From Ilex aquifolium (Eukaryota; Streptophyta; Magnoliopsida; Aquifoliales; Aquifoliaceae), in assembly GCA_951799425.1 (NCBI GenBank), contig OX637394.1, forward strand, positions 43,387,642 through 43,451,641: a stretch of 64,000 nt of DNA. Reading direction: 5' to 3'. Below are positions 34,423 to 46,330 of the stretch, piece after piece. Made by a program: the position numbers and the translations under genes. The number at the start of each line of letters is the position of its first letter. Position 1 is the first letter of the stretch. A model generated the notes under the pieces. The model saw nothing but the letters and a program-made list of their open reading frames with translations, ran no database searches and was not told the DNA's origin.

Positions 34423-36499
34423 TTATAATCCTCAAATAGCTCATCGAATAGGTATAAAATTAATATATTCAATATCAGTCAATTGCTGGATTGTAAAACA
34501 ATACCATGCCACTCTCCATAGTGAAAATAGTGTATTAAATAACTTCTTCAAACATACAATTTTTTAGATACAACCACCTTAGATTGTACATAAATTATTA
34601 GGGTATTTCTTAAGCAACTAAGGATCTATGTAAAGAAACTATTCAATGATTCTCTTGACTTTCTAGGCTATTTTCAAGTTTGCGCTTAAACTCTTTAATG
34701 GTGCGGCTAAACCAATTATTCTTGCTATTGAATTGTAGGCGAGAGTATAATCTAGTAGAAGATTAGTGTCATCCAATTAGTAAGCCAGTTAGGGTTACTT
34801 TTGTAAATTATAATATAATTTATTGGTTTGGGTGTATGTACAAAAATCGGTCATTGTCATAGCCGATCCCAAAAAATAGAAAGAAAAAAAAAAAAAAAAC
34901 CTCTAATACAAAGTTACTTCACCAAAATACACCTCTAATTTGATTAATTATCCTCACCATTGCAAGAAAAAAAATCTTACCTAAATCTAGAGTTGGCTAT
35001 AATATATGAATCTCAATCATATATATTAGAATCACATTAGCCTTTTTAACTTCTATGTATACACAATGTCTACATGTTTTCCTCCCAAAAACAATATCAT
35101 AACATTCATTAAATTAGTTCTACTTTGTGTGATTACGAAGATACTTCTAAGGGTAGAATCATAATCGAAACAAGCAAATAATAAGTCTATCACAACATCT
35201 AAACCACTCCACTATTCATTTCTCTAATTTTTTTCTCTGTTAGTAAATCATTTCATTATTAAAAAAAGTATTGTACACTATATGTTTTGATATTTACAAG
35301 TAATTACTTCCAAAATACCAAAATAAACAAAAGAAATGTGTGGGATGGGATGGCAGATCATCTATTCCTACATGAGCCATAGACAACTATATTAAACCCA
35401 GTGGTAGCACAAAAAAGGTATGACATTTCACAACAACAATTAAGCAACAAGCAAAAAATTAACCTGATAATTTGGACAAAATCACAAATATGTATTAAAA
35501 ACACATGACACTCTAAGACGCTCCCTTGTAATTTTTTTGCAATGCAAACTAATATGAACCCAATATGACTCATCTAAAACCTCATGAATATATGTAGTAT
35601 CAAGCGGGGGAGGAGCATCCCTCAAGGTATTTGGCAGTGCACTTTCTAATGATTTCCTGATTAATCAAAGTTTTCATTATCAAGTTTAAATTTAGCTTCA
35701 TAAAAGTTGATAGGAGACACAAACCTATTGATCAACCCTTTCATAAGAATCACAGTGATTGGTAGGAATCAACTTACTTTGGACCAGAAATTTGCGACAC
35801 ATGCTTCATGATCATCAAACTACAAATCAAATACCTAAATGATATTTAACCAAAAGTTTTGACAAAATAAACATTGGCTAATTGGTTTATTACTTCTTGT
35901 CCATCTTCCATAAATTTTCACTTGAATTCCACTAATTCTTTAAGGCTATGATGGGATTCTTACTTATTCTCTGTCACTAATATGATCTAATTCCCAAGTA
36001 AACTTATCCTAGCCACAAGGTCTTTCAAATTTGACATATAATTAAGTGTGATTTGAATATCAGAGCGGAAACAAGGAATTGTGAGACAAAGATACCAAGT
36101 TCAGAAATATTCCTCTTCTTCTAGCTGAGTATACAAAGAAGATGTGCATCCCATTGTTCTTGCACCAGACTAATATTAAATCCACACCTATCTTGATTGC
36201 AAAATTTTATATTTTAGTCCAAATTGAGTAATTATAATATCGGGCACTCACAACTATAAACCCAAAAAGAACCTAATGCATAACTGAGGCATTGTTATGT
36301 ATCTGAAAAGCATAAGATTGTAGAGAAGGCAAACATTTGGTCATAATTGATGAGAACCCAAATATTGATGGAACAATATGTACACTTAAGTGAAACAGTT
36401 TTGACTTCGTCACGAAGACTAATAAAATATAATGTAATCAAAGAAAGAAAAAGAAAGAAAAATTGTTATTTGATATAGTGAGATCTTATTTTTGGACAT
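34423..36499. other. Intergenic stretch, nothing recognised
   Basis: Both strands were read for domains and none was found. The part 35300-36300 is less AT-rich than its surroundings and could be a decayed gene or element, but no reading frame longer than about 70 codons remains and no motif is recognisable. Confidence 0.45.
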
Positions 36500-36508
36500 T
36501 TGAATCTT

Positions 36509-36918
36509 GTACTTGACTACGGTACCACCAAAAAAAGTTTGGTATCATAACTCCAAAATTTACTATTTCAAATGATATTTTTATAATTTTTGTGGGTTAT
36601 TTTATAATAAAAAAAATATCATTTTTGTGGTTGATTTATCACTTTTGTGGATATTTTTATTATAATTGTGATAACTATTTTTATCACTTTTCATCAGTAT
36701 AAAAAAAATTATAACTTTTGTGAATAATTTACCACAATTGTGAATATTTTTACCATATTTGTGGATTTTTTACTACTATTGTGGCCATTATTTTTATTAT
36801 TTTTTTGGATACCACAACAATAGTAAAATCATCCACAAATATTATAAAAATAACTAAAAATGTGATAAATGAATGTATAGTACCGAATTATTTTTTTTTC
36901 AGTACCATAGTTAACTCC
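36509..36918. mobile_element. Mutator-like MITE, family M1, copy C
   Basis: It begins GTACTTGACTACGGTACC and its other end reads GGAGTTAACTATGGTACT on the opposite strand. A perfect 9-bp direct repeat TTGAATCTT flanks it (36500-36508 and 36919-36927). The interior has the same degenerate TTGTGAATATTTTTACC-type units as the other M1 copies. Confidence 0.85.
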
Positions 36919-37240
36919 TTGAATCTTATGTTGTGCCGTGTCTTCAGCCACGACTAAGATATATATATATATCAAGTGATTTATCTCCTGCCATATATAT
37001 ATATCTATATAATAAAGTAGTTTACAATTCAAATCTCAAAAGATAAACAAAATGACTTTTGCTTTTCGCGATTCAGATCAATTTAAATTTTACTTTAAAG
37101 TTAATCTAACGGCTAATATTAACACCCTAAATTTAATAGGAAAAATAGGCCCCTAAGGGTGTGTTTAAAGTGATTTTTTAAAAATACTTCTACAAATTAT
37201 TTCTCATAAGTACTTTAAAAAAAAATAATAGTGTTTGAAA

Positions 37241-37475
37241 CCGCCCCACCACTACCTCCACCACCACCACCACTGCCGCTGCCACCACCACCGCCGCCGT
37301 CGCTGCAGCCCCCACCACCACCGCCCCCACCACCACCACCACCGCCACCACCGTCACTATCACCACCACCACGGTCGCCACCACCACCATCGTCGCCGCC
37401 ATCACCGCCATCACGGTCATTGCCACCCACCACAACCATTACCGCCTCTTACCACCACCACTGCCGCCCACCACC
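37241..37475. repeat. GC-rich CCA/CCG trinucleotide repeat island
   Basis: About 235 bp of imperfect CCA, CCG and CCC triplets stand in an AT-rich setting. All three + frames are open (poly-Pro, poly-His or poly-Thr), as expected from a triplet repeat, so open frames here are not evidence for a gene. There is no start context, intron or conserved domain. Confidence 0.85.
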
Positions 37476-37617
37476 TCTCACATTCACTACAAACCGATAC
37501 TTAAATTTATTTATCTCTTCTCTATATTTGTAATTTGATTTTGGATATGAATATAAATATGTTTATTGTTTACAATTTTTTATTATACTGTGTTTTCAGG
37601 CACAGGTAATAACTAGT

Positions 37618-37775
37618 GATACTATATTATATATTTAAATCAAGTTGCCAGGTTGTTTGTACAGTGCCATCAAGAAAAGATATATCAAGTGATTTGTCTC
37701 CTGCCATCTATATATATGATACTACATTATATATTTAAATCAAGTTGCCAAGTTGTTTGTCCAGTGCCATCTAGA
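37618..37775. repeat. Two copies of a 58-bp segment, 100 bp apart
   Basis: GATACTATATTATATATTTAAA followed by CAAGTTGCCAGGTTGTTTGT and CAGTGCCATC occurs at 37618 and, with few changes, at 37718. The spacer phrase TATATCAAGTGATTT is also found near 36972. No function is visible. Confidence 0.8.
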
Positions 37776-37989
37776 AATTGATATATATATATAAATCTAG
37801 CCGATCGAATTTCAACAATATGAGTCCAGAATTTTTTTTGTTTTATGTAGGCTTGGTTTTTTAATTTTTTTTGGGTGGAGTTGGTGGGCATAACTTTTTT
37901 GTCTTTAGTTGCAGGCGGGCACCAGTGATATATTATATAAATATATAATATATATACATAGGTAATTAAAAAAAAAATTGAGGGGGCAC

Positions 37990-38207
37990 TTGCCCACCCT
38001 GAACCATACATAGCTCCGCCCATGCGGTTGGGTGAGTTGGGCAAGGTGGGGCGGGAGTAAGCGTCGGTCCATTCCGTCTCCATTCTTGTAAAAATTTATA
38101 CGAATATTTTCGTATATATCAATTATTCAATACCTATAGTTCATCTCAAGTCCAAATAGGATACGTTCGACGAATATTCACTTTTCCCCAATTCACTTTC
38201 ATCTCTA
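37990..38207. mobile_element. Truncated hAT-like MITE
   Basis: The part from GTTGGGCAAGGTGGGGCGGG to CCAATTCACTTTCATCTCTA matches the right half of the element at 3487-3875 (CCAATTCACTGTCATTCGTA). The left end is missing. Confidence 0.45.
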
Positions 38208-38394
38208 ATTTATACATAAAAAATTACAAAATAGGTAGGTCACACACTTAAGGAGTGATTGAAAATGGTGGGCGCATAGGATATCTTCTCCACCAACTCT
38301 TTTTTCCTTTCCCTTCAATTTTCCTTTTTCTACCAAATAAAAGAAAATGTCATTTTCTATCACATTTTTCTCTCACCCACTTTTTCACTAAACC

Positions 38395-38511
38395 AAACAT
38401 GCCTAGTCTCCCACATCGGGTAGCTTTGAGTGTGTGTGTGTTTAAATATCTTCACTTGCACTTCTCCTTTTAAGGAGTTGTGTAAGTGTTGTGTTCAAAA
38501 CATGCCTAGTC
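38395..38511 (+). mobile_element. Short 89-bp insert with USE-TATA, bracketed by 14-bp repeats
   Basis: AAACATGCCTAGTC occurs at 38395-38408 and 38498-38511. Between them lies an 89-bp insert starting TCCCACATCGG (upstream sequence element core), then 25 bp after that core AAATATC, with TTTAAATA just before. After this comes an inverted repeat, CACTTGCACTTCTCCTT against AAGGAGTTGTGTAAGTG. The bracket looks like a target duplication of the retroposon or long-duplication kind. Class unknown. Confidence 0.55.
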
Positions 38512-38589
38512 AGAAAGATGCTACTTATGTGTCACTCTCATAGCAGATAAAAAAATCTCCCAGATTTGCTGATGGCATCATTTTCAGTA

Positions 38590-39020
38590 GGGGACTTAAG
38601 TACGGTACTTCGATACCGCATCTCAAATTTTTATCACTTTAATAGTTATTTTTATAAATTTTATGAGTTATTTTATAATTCAAAAATTTATTATTTTTTT
38701 AGGTAATTTATCACTTTTTTGGTGTTTTTACCACTCTTGTAAGTATTTTTATTACATTTGTGACAATTATTTTTATTACTTTTCTTTGCTACAAAAAATT
38801 TATCATATTTGTGGGTATTTTTACTATATTTGTGAGTATTTTTATCACATTTATGAGTATTTTTATTACTATTATGATAATTATTTTTACCATTTTTTGG
38901 TACTACAACAGTGATAAAAAAATCTATAAATATGATAAAAATAATCACAATAGTAATAAATAAAGATATAATATCAAAAAAAATATTTAAAATATTTTCG
39001 GTACCATAATCGACTCCCCC
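38590..39020. mobile_element. Mutator-like MITE, family M1, copy D
   Basis: The ends GGGGACTTAAGTACGGTAC and (other strand) GGGGGAGTCGATTATGGTAC are inverted repeats. The flanks share only CAGTA, but the related unoccupied site at about 8277 (TTTTCAGTAGGAAACTTCTG) shows where it went in. The interior has GTGAGTATTTTTATCAC-type repeated units. Confidence 0.8.
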
Positions 39021-39991
39021 CAGTATAAAACTTCTGATTTGGATCTTAGCATATAATAAAAAAAAATTGTGATTGGTTGTCACATCAATAGTTTAGCTGT
39101 GTTTGGTGATCCGTTCAGTTTTTTTTTTTTTTTAAAAATTTTTTTTTTTGGGAGAAGGGGAGGAAAATGGGGTTTGAACTCTTGACCCAATGTCGGTTCA
39201 CTAAACAAATTTTTTTAAGAAGGTAAAGTCTTCACTAAACAAAGAGTACCATTTGACCCAATGTCGGTTCAATTCATACTTCGTATAACTATATAAATCA
39301 ATATTATAATATTATCCCAATCATTACGTACCTGGCATGAAGTACCTCAAAAATTATTATTTATTAAAATTAAGTTATAATTACTTTAAAATATAAACTA
39401 TAATTTTAAAAAATATAATCAATCATAAAAGATTAAGAATGATATCAAAATCATCATGATATTCCCTTAAACAATTATAATTTCTTATTTCAAAGTTATA
39501 ATTCTGACCATATCGATACCAAATTTTTTTTTTTCAATACCGTTGAATATCCCTACAAATATAAGATCCACTTCAATGTTTACTACCTTATGCACAAATC
39601 GCCATTGGATCTGCTAAATTTGGACAGCTGGATTGTTGATTTTCTAAAAATTTTGTTAGAAATTAATTTCAAATCATGTAATTAAAAAAAGGGAATGAAA
39701 GAAAATTACTATTTAATATAGTGGTATCGATTTGTTGGGCAATTAGATTTTATGTTATATCGTACTTTTAGGTACATATTATGACTAGTAACAAAATAAA
39801 ATACAAAGACATAATTGGTTTGATATTGTGTACCCACCTCAATATATCGTACTTACATTCACATGTCAAAAAATCACATCGATGTATTATTAATTGACAA
39901 ATTAATAATTGATTGTTGCATCGTATATTTAGGGGTTTGATACACCTCTATATTATCACCTTAACTATATAGATACATCCTCACATGTGGC

Positions 39992-40717
39992 TAGGGGTGC
40001 AACTTGGGCGAGCCAACTTGAATTCAATCCGAGCCTAACCTGAAAAAAAAAGGGCTTGTGTTATAATTTTTAATACTTGGGTTGGACCTTGACAAAAAAA
40101 TCTCAACCCGAATTGAATTTGGGCAAGCCTTGGATTGTCGGGTTGAACCCGAATATACATAAATATATAAATATATTTAACTAGAATTAGTATTTATCTT
40201 CACTATTTAGAGTTCAGACTTTCACTTCACTTTCAAGTCTTCACCCCTGCGCCACTATCACTCTCAGATCCCTCTCTCACTCATCACTCCTCCCTTTCTC
40301 AGCCTCCTTCTCTCAATCGTCACTCGTCTGAGTCATCTTAGACTCTCAGCCTCCCTCTCTTACTCGTCACTCCTCCCTCTCTCACTCCCTCTCTCTTCAT
40401 CTACACCTTACCCTTCATCTCAGATCACTTGAAAAAATTAGATCTACACTTGAAAAAATTAGATCTACACTTGAAAAAATTAGATTTACACTTGAAAAAA
40501 TCAAATCTACGCTTCAAAAAATCAACCCGAATTAAGTAATCCAAGCTCAACCCGATTTTAACCCGAAATCAGCCCGAATTAAGTACTCTGAATTCAACCC
40601 GAGCCCGCCCGAATTAAACTCGGGCAGTACTCGAGTTGAGGTAGGGTTGGGGTTGAAAATTATATACCTAAGATTGGGCTAGGGTTGATCTCTCAACCCG
40701 CCCGAATTACACCCCTA
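39992..40717. mobile_element. hAT-like non-autonomous transposon
   Basis: It starts TAGGGGTGCAACTTGGGC and ends CCCGAATTACACCCCTA, which are inverted ends, flanked by a perfect 8-bp direct repeat CATGTGGC (39984-39991 and 40718-40725). Both arms repeat CAACCCGA and GGGTTGA phrases. The middle holds a CT-rich stretch (40215-40420) and a 21-bp tandem repeat. No transposase. Confidence 0.9.
40427..40530. repeat. 21-bp tandem repeat, about five units
   Basis: The unit CACTTGAAAAAATTAGATCTA, with small changes, is repeated about five times inside the hAT-like element. Confidence 0.85.
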
Positions 40718-41459
40718 CATGTGGCATCCCAACAAACTCTCCCTCCAGTGTGAAACACGTCGAATTTAGCTCACCCTTGATTTTGATCCACTATTATGTT
40801 CAACCACCACATGCGACTAATTGCCACAATCATCTTTATCTTTTAAGATTCTGGGTCTTAGCCCGCATTATCTATGAGCCTTTTCGTACATCTTACGTGC
40901 TCCTGAGAGAATTTAGTGGCCAATTGCTTTTATCAATCTCTCAAGGCAAAAAACCTCGTAAACGTATGAAACACAAAATCAGTATTGGGTCGATGCAAAG
41001 CTCACTATTTCGACCATCCCTTGTCATTTGATAAATAAAATTTCGTAAATTTTTGGTATATACATTATTAGTCTTTGTTTGCTACACTTTTTTTTTTTGT
41101 GTGTTTTTGCAATGGTAAATTACCACTGTATATTGTAAATTGTTTTATATATAATGGTAAATCACTATTACATAAAGATAATTGCTGTAACTTTTAAAAT
41201 ATAAAGATGATAATTTTATATTTTAAGGATGTAACATTACCTCTAAAAGTGACACTTTTTCCTCTAAAAATAATAACTTAATCGATAAATATTGTAACTT
41301 TTTTTTGCAGAGGTGATAACTTTATCTTTAAGAGTGTAAATTCTCTAAAAAAAAGTGTTTTTACATTGAAAGTAGTAACCCAGCGTATAATCATTTTAAA
41401 TTTACCTTTAAGGTGCTAACTTTTTCCTACCCTACATCTCTTCTAATTCAAAGCATATC

Positions 41460-42174
41460 TGATGGCGTAAAACTTTCGGATACGAGCTAAGGAACCAGAT
41501 TAATTGGCGTGAGCAGTTTGCATGGGGACTAATATGGCATCTGAGCTACAAGGCTCGTGAGGTGGGGAATGACAGCTCTAATTAGTCGTGTGTAATGTGT
41601 GAAATACAATAGAAATATAGTGGTTCACCGGCTGATGAGCTCGGCTAGTCCACTCTCTAATGGAGGCTCTTGCTCCTGTCTCTTTATTGATGAATTGAAG
41701 GTGTTACAGTCGAATACTCAGGGAACTAGGGTTTCAGAAAATCTCTCCCCCTTGCCATGGAGGTTGCCCTCCCTTTTTATGGCCTCATGCTCACCTCTAA
41801 CACGGAATTACCTCCTATATCGAAGGGATCGTGCCCTATCTTCCTCCATAATTCCGGAGTTACCTAAACTCCATATGGCTGGCTTCCAACGGAGAGTTCT
41901 TTGCCTTCTTTCGTGGGATTCTCCTTAGCTTTAGGAGGGGATCGTGGTTGATTACGGGTCTTATGCCTTGGAATGGTTCTACTTTCCTTTTAGTGATACC
42001 CGTAGTTACCTTGCTGTCCTTTCATCATTCCTTAACTCGTGTCCTCAGCTGGGAGCTCTTTAGCGCTGACTAGATGAGCTCTGGCCGATGCCAGATGAGC
42101 TCTGCCTCTTCTATCTGAGCTCCCGACCCGAGCTCATTTTCTGAGCTCGTGTCTGTTCATATCAGGTATCATCA
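41460..42174 (-). repeat. 3' LTR of the young Tat element
   Basis: Ends TGATGGCGTAAAAC and GGTATCATCA. Read on the - strand the LTR has a TATA-like ATAAAAAGG and an AATAAA (about 41682-41687 on +) farther in, as expected of U3 and R. It is next to a purine-rich tract (GGGCTGGGGGGCAAC on the - strand, about 42175-42189). Confidence 0.95.
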
Positions 42175-42823
42175 GTTGCCCCCCAGCCCTTGCCTTAGGT
42201 TAGCCTAGGCAGGGGCTGATCTACACGAACTGAATTAGACCCGCACGTGGCCGGCATGTGGCTTTAGGATTTTTGACGGTTTATAGCAATCATGTCTTTC
42301 CTTGATTCCCGCGCATGTCTTTACCCACGTCCCTCAAGCTTTAAAGACCCAAATGGCTACCTGAACCGTCTTTCTACACTGTTCATCTTCCTCGCTGCTC
42401 CTCGTCTCCATTCTCTCTGCGATTTCGGACCATTTTGCTTGAGCCTTTCTGTTTTCTTGCTTGAAGTCGAATTCCCTACTCTCGTTTCGAAGATTCGCAT
42501 CGCCTCCTTCCTCCGATAGTGCTTCAGGCTGCCGTTCACAGCTATTCCTGGGTTAGGTACGTCTTTTGCCCCTTCCTCTTCCTCCTTTTGCTCTGGATCC
42601 CTCGAATTCGAGGTGGTTGCTGCATTTTTGGGCTTTTCGATTCTTTTACTTCTGGAATCGTGACCATTGCTTAGCCCCCCTTCCTCATTTCGTTGATTGG
42701 AGCTCCATAGTTCACATTCTTGCCGTCGGGAGTTACTGTGCCGACCCAAGGGTTATTAAAGAGTGTCTGACTCGTGCTCCTTTGCTTTATCGTTCCTTTA
42801 ACCTTCCTTTTTCTCTTCCTATC

Positions 42824-45454
42824 ATGTCTGCCTCTTCTGGAGCTACTCGCTCCTCTGTCTCACTTTTAGGGTCTAGGTCAGTCGAGGAAGACTCCGAATT
42901 AGGGGAGGTAGGTGACGAGATAGATAACTTCCCTGGGGTGGAGGCCGTAGATTCTGAGGTTAATACCGAAGTGCCTCCTTCAGCATCCCCTTCCTTGCCC
43001 CCTAGGCCAGACAAAGGCAAAGGTAAGGTCAGTGGAGTTGGGTTTGAAGGGAAGACCTCATATTTGGGGCTGGCCTATACGCACGCTGAGTCTGTGGGCT
43101 ACAGCAAAGAGACCCCTGAACTAATGCAGGTTTATAAGCTTCGGTACGGCTTTCCTCCTGGGGTCGAACCCTGGTGTCCAGGCAAATCTGTCTACTACGT
43201 AGAACAAGTACACAACATGGTCTGCTTTTTCCTTGCCTCCTTTGAGAACGGTCTTCGCTTTCCTCTGCATCCCTTCATCAAGGCTGTTATGCAGCACTTC
43301 CATGTGTGCCCATCCCAGATTTCCCCCAACTTCTACGGTGTCATGACCGGTCTTCTGGTCATCTTTAGGAAGCATAGACTTGGGCTTCCTAGTCTTTCTT
43401 TGTTTTTGGAGCTCTTCAACGTCAAGCCGACCTCTGGAGGCTTCTTATATGCCTCTAAGCGTGCCAACGTTAGGCAGCTTATCTCTAACATTCCGACCTC
43501 TCATAAGCACTGGAAGGAACGCTTCTTTTTTGTCGGGGGCACCAATTGGGAGTATAATCTTGCTGATAAGACGGATACTCTTGGTATCCCTACAGCTTGG
43601 GCTGAACCGGACAACTTGCGTGAGTCTTTTCTCAAGTCAACTGAGTCCTGACCTGGTACTTGCAAACCTTTAGCCTTTTTCTTATTTGCTCACTTTCTTC
43701 TTTTCAGGTGATCGTCTTAAGCTCAGCCCTGAGGATAAGAAAACACTAGTGGAGTTGGAGAAGATCAAGCCAGAGAAGTACGCTGACCTTATTGAGTTAC
43801 AAAATTTGGTGCGGATAGGTCTAAGTCCTCCTGCGGTGACCTTGGCGATCCCATTATCGGTTTTAGGGGCTGACGAAGGTACCCTCTTTTTTTTTTTTTC
43901 TTTTTTTTTTTTGTTGTTGTGCTTCCTTCCCTTCTTCTTCTCCTTACATCTCCCTACTCCCCCCAGACATTCCAGGTTCTTCTACCATGAAGCCTACTCC
44001 AGAAGAGCTCAAAGCCAAGGTGGATGAGCTGCTGCAAGGTGGTAGATCCAGCAAGCGCAAGTTCCGGGTTAGTTCTGGGAGTGGTCCAGGTACCCGGGCT
44101 AAAATCCCCAGGTTGGAGGTGTCTTCTCGCCCCTCTATAACTAAAGAACAGGTTCCAAGCAAGGTTCCGACCTCTTCCTCTGGGATTTCACAAGCTGCAA
44201 CCACCTTTTCTTCCCCTCCAGTGGCCCCTTCTAAGTTGGCGTCTGCTCAGGAGAGGGATCAGGCTTCCCCTTCTTCTTCTGAGGTCAAGGAGGCTTTGGA
44301 ATTGGTTCCCGACCTTCAACCCGGGAAGTTCGAATACAGTGCTTCTGGGAAGGTGACTGAAAAAGAGAGAAAGTCTGAGGAGGAAGATGAGGACTCCTTT
44401 TTTGACAATATAGACCTTGCTGCTGGAGCTCTTTCCTCTATCTTTTCTGAATCTGATGTCCTGAAGGCCGCTTCCATGCCCCTGGAGGAATCCGTCTCTT
44501 TGGCCCTTCAGGGAGCTGCTACTGTGAAGTGCGCATTTCGTGGTCTGATGTAATTTTTCTGTTCTTTCTTTTTATTCTCAGGCTGCCCTTCATACGAGAG
44601 GTCTACTGCACCGAGTCCAATCTCAAGAGAGCTCCTTTAAGGTCCTAAAGAAATATAAGGACAAAGTTTCTGAATTGTCTCTTGAGAACGAAGGCCTTAG
44701 AACTCAAAGTGAAGACCTCAAGGCTCAAGTGGAGATCCTCAACGAGCAGTTGGAGAAGCAAGCTTCCGACCTTAAGCATACATTGACCGTCAAGGTCAGG
44801 GCTGAGGAAGGGGAGAAGAGAACTCAGGACGAGCTGAGGCTGGTTAGGGAGGACCTGCAGCTTAAGGTTGAGGCGTGGACCAAGGCCAGCCAAGAGGCTT
44901 TTGACGCCAAGAAAGAGCTCAGCCAGGCCAAGCAAGACTATCTTGCCCTCAATGAAGCAAATGGCAAACTCTGTGAGGAGCTTGAGGAGCAGAAAAACTT
45001 GGTCACACAGAAAAGTGAGGAGATTGTCGAGCTTAAGGATGAGGCCACCACTTTGTGGGCTACTGGGTGGGTCGCTTTTAGGCGTAAAGCAATCAAAGCT
45101 TACCCAGATCTCGCATTCAATTTCCCTATCCCTACTGAGGAGGAAATGGAAGAATCTGACTCTAGTGGTGAGGAGGACAACTCAGCTCTTCCTCCTGGAG
45201 TTCCACTCCCAGATGTCTCTGCTTCCCCCTCTACTGTTCTTGCTGTGGCCTCACCTGCTGACCTGGTGACTGAGGTATTTGAACAAACGTCATTGCCTGG
45301 TACGGCAGAGGCTCCTGGGGTCAGTGTTCCTGGAAATTCCCCTCCTCCAGCATCAGGATCCTTGCCCCCTGAGCTCCTAGGTTCTGATTCTCCTGCTGAT
45401 GCTATGTCTGCCGAGCTGCAGGGTCTTCTGTCCACTCCCCCTTCAGAAACTTAG
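42824..45454 (+). CDS. Antisense gene 1 of the young Tat element (transposase_28-like)
   Basis: This gene runs opposite to gag-pol. It starts MSASSGATRSSVSLL and falls into about four blocks separated by short gaps with GT–AG borders (roughly 43620-43707, 43879-43966 and 44524-44581), which I read as introns. Order of parts: acidic Ser-rich N-terminus, a conserved block with FENGLRFPLHPFIKAVMQHF and SPNFYGVMTGLLVIF, a block HKHWKERFFFVGG, GDRLKLSPEDKK after the first gap, a Lys/Ser/Pro-rich part, a coiled coil (LSLENEGLRTQSEDLKAQVE onward) and a Pro/Ser-rich acidic tail. It resembles the family labelled putative gypsy type transposon. Its role is unknown; antisense extra genes are a known trait of Retand-type elements. 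The counterparts at 1-2004 and 17486-19813 keep the same order. Confidence 0.75.
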
Positions 45455-46330
45455 GTCTTTTTGACTGTAATTTCTTTGTAAAGAATTTTTGAGATGTAAC
45501 TTTGACTTGGGCTAGGGCCTTGTGCTACTTCGTAATTTCTTTGTTATTTTGTTTTTTCATTGCTGGTTTATCATATTCATACGTCCCTTTGAATTCCAGC
45601 TATTCATATGTCCTTTTGAATTCCAGCACATATATATATTTTTGAATATATCTTTGAATTTGCGCACCTGTATGTATTCAACTTGGTATACTCCCCTTGT
45701 CCCCTTTTGCTTTGAGGGGTGTTGTGCACTTCTTGAAGCAAACTTACTAGATTTGAAGGGTACGGGAGACTTGGTGCCATGCTCAATTGCTTTTCCTTAG
45801 CCTTTTAAGCTCAGTGGTTGGCACCCTAAGAATCCATTACTTATCATTCTTCGTTTTGAGCTATTCAGACTGATACTCTGAACTGGCGTGCTTCTTCCGG
45901 GTTGCATAGCTCACGCTTGTGAATTTTTGCTGAGCTATGCAGCTCTTCTTTCTGAACCTAAGAGCTCTTACTGCGCTTTTTAACTCCTTTTGTTATATTA
46001 AGAGTTCCTTCTGAGCTACTTGGCACATTTGTCTGACCTTAAAGGTTATTTCTGAGCTTCATTGTCTTCGACAGATCTCTTTCTGGAATAGATAACAAAT
46101 CCTGCCGGCCTTCTTTAAGCAAGGCTATGAACTTTCACCTGCTGTCACGTTCACTTGATGAACTGAAGAAACTATTTGGAGCTATTCCTCTTTAAGGTGA
46201 ACAGGGCTGTTATGATCGCCGGCCTTAAAGACTTGCTATGCCAGTGTCTTGTTCTTGACTAGGCTGAGCTAAAGTGTGGGGGATATGTGGCTTGGTGGGG
46301 TCAGAATGTTCCTTCGTTGTCTTGAATGCA
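45455..46330. other. Spacer between the two antisense genes
   Basis: After antisense gene 1 comes T-rich DNA with a near-duplicated phrase, TTTGAATTCCAGC (45588-45602 and 45616-45628), then a stretch rich in GAGCT and TGAGCTA. It should hold the 3' end of gene 1 and the upstream region of gene 2. No coding frame is recognised. Confidence 0.5.

Larger units (their letters stand above)
38520..41190. repeat. Diverged dispersed repeat of unknown class, copy 2
   Basis: This is the partner of 8200-10920, with the same block order. It carries an M1 MITE (38590-39020) and a hAT-like element (39992-40717) that copy 1 lacks, while copy 1 carries a solo LTR that copy 2 lacks. The block at 40718-41000 (CCCAACAAACTCTCCC, TGAAACACGTCGAATTTAGC) matches 9150-9430. 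No protein domain is recognised. Confidence 0.6.

Noticed and set aside
37190-37533. Pro-rich, His-rich and Gly-rich open frames on both strands.
   Set aside because: They are translations of a triplet repeat in every frame, with no gene structure around them.
41599-41928. A 109-codon + frame, repeated exactly at 54425-54754.
   Set aside because: Both copies lie inside the LTRs of the young Tat element, antisense to it. Identity reflects the LTRs, not a gene.
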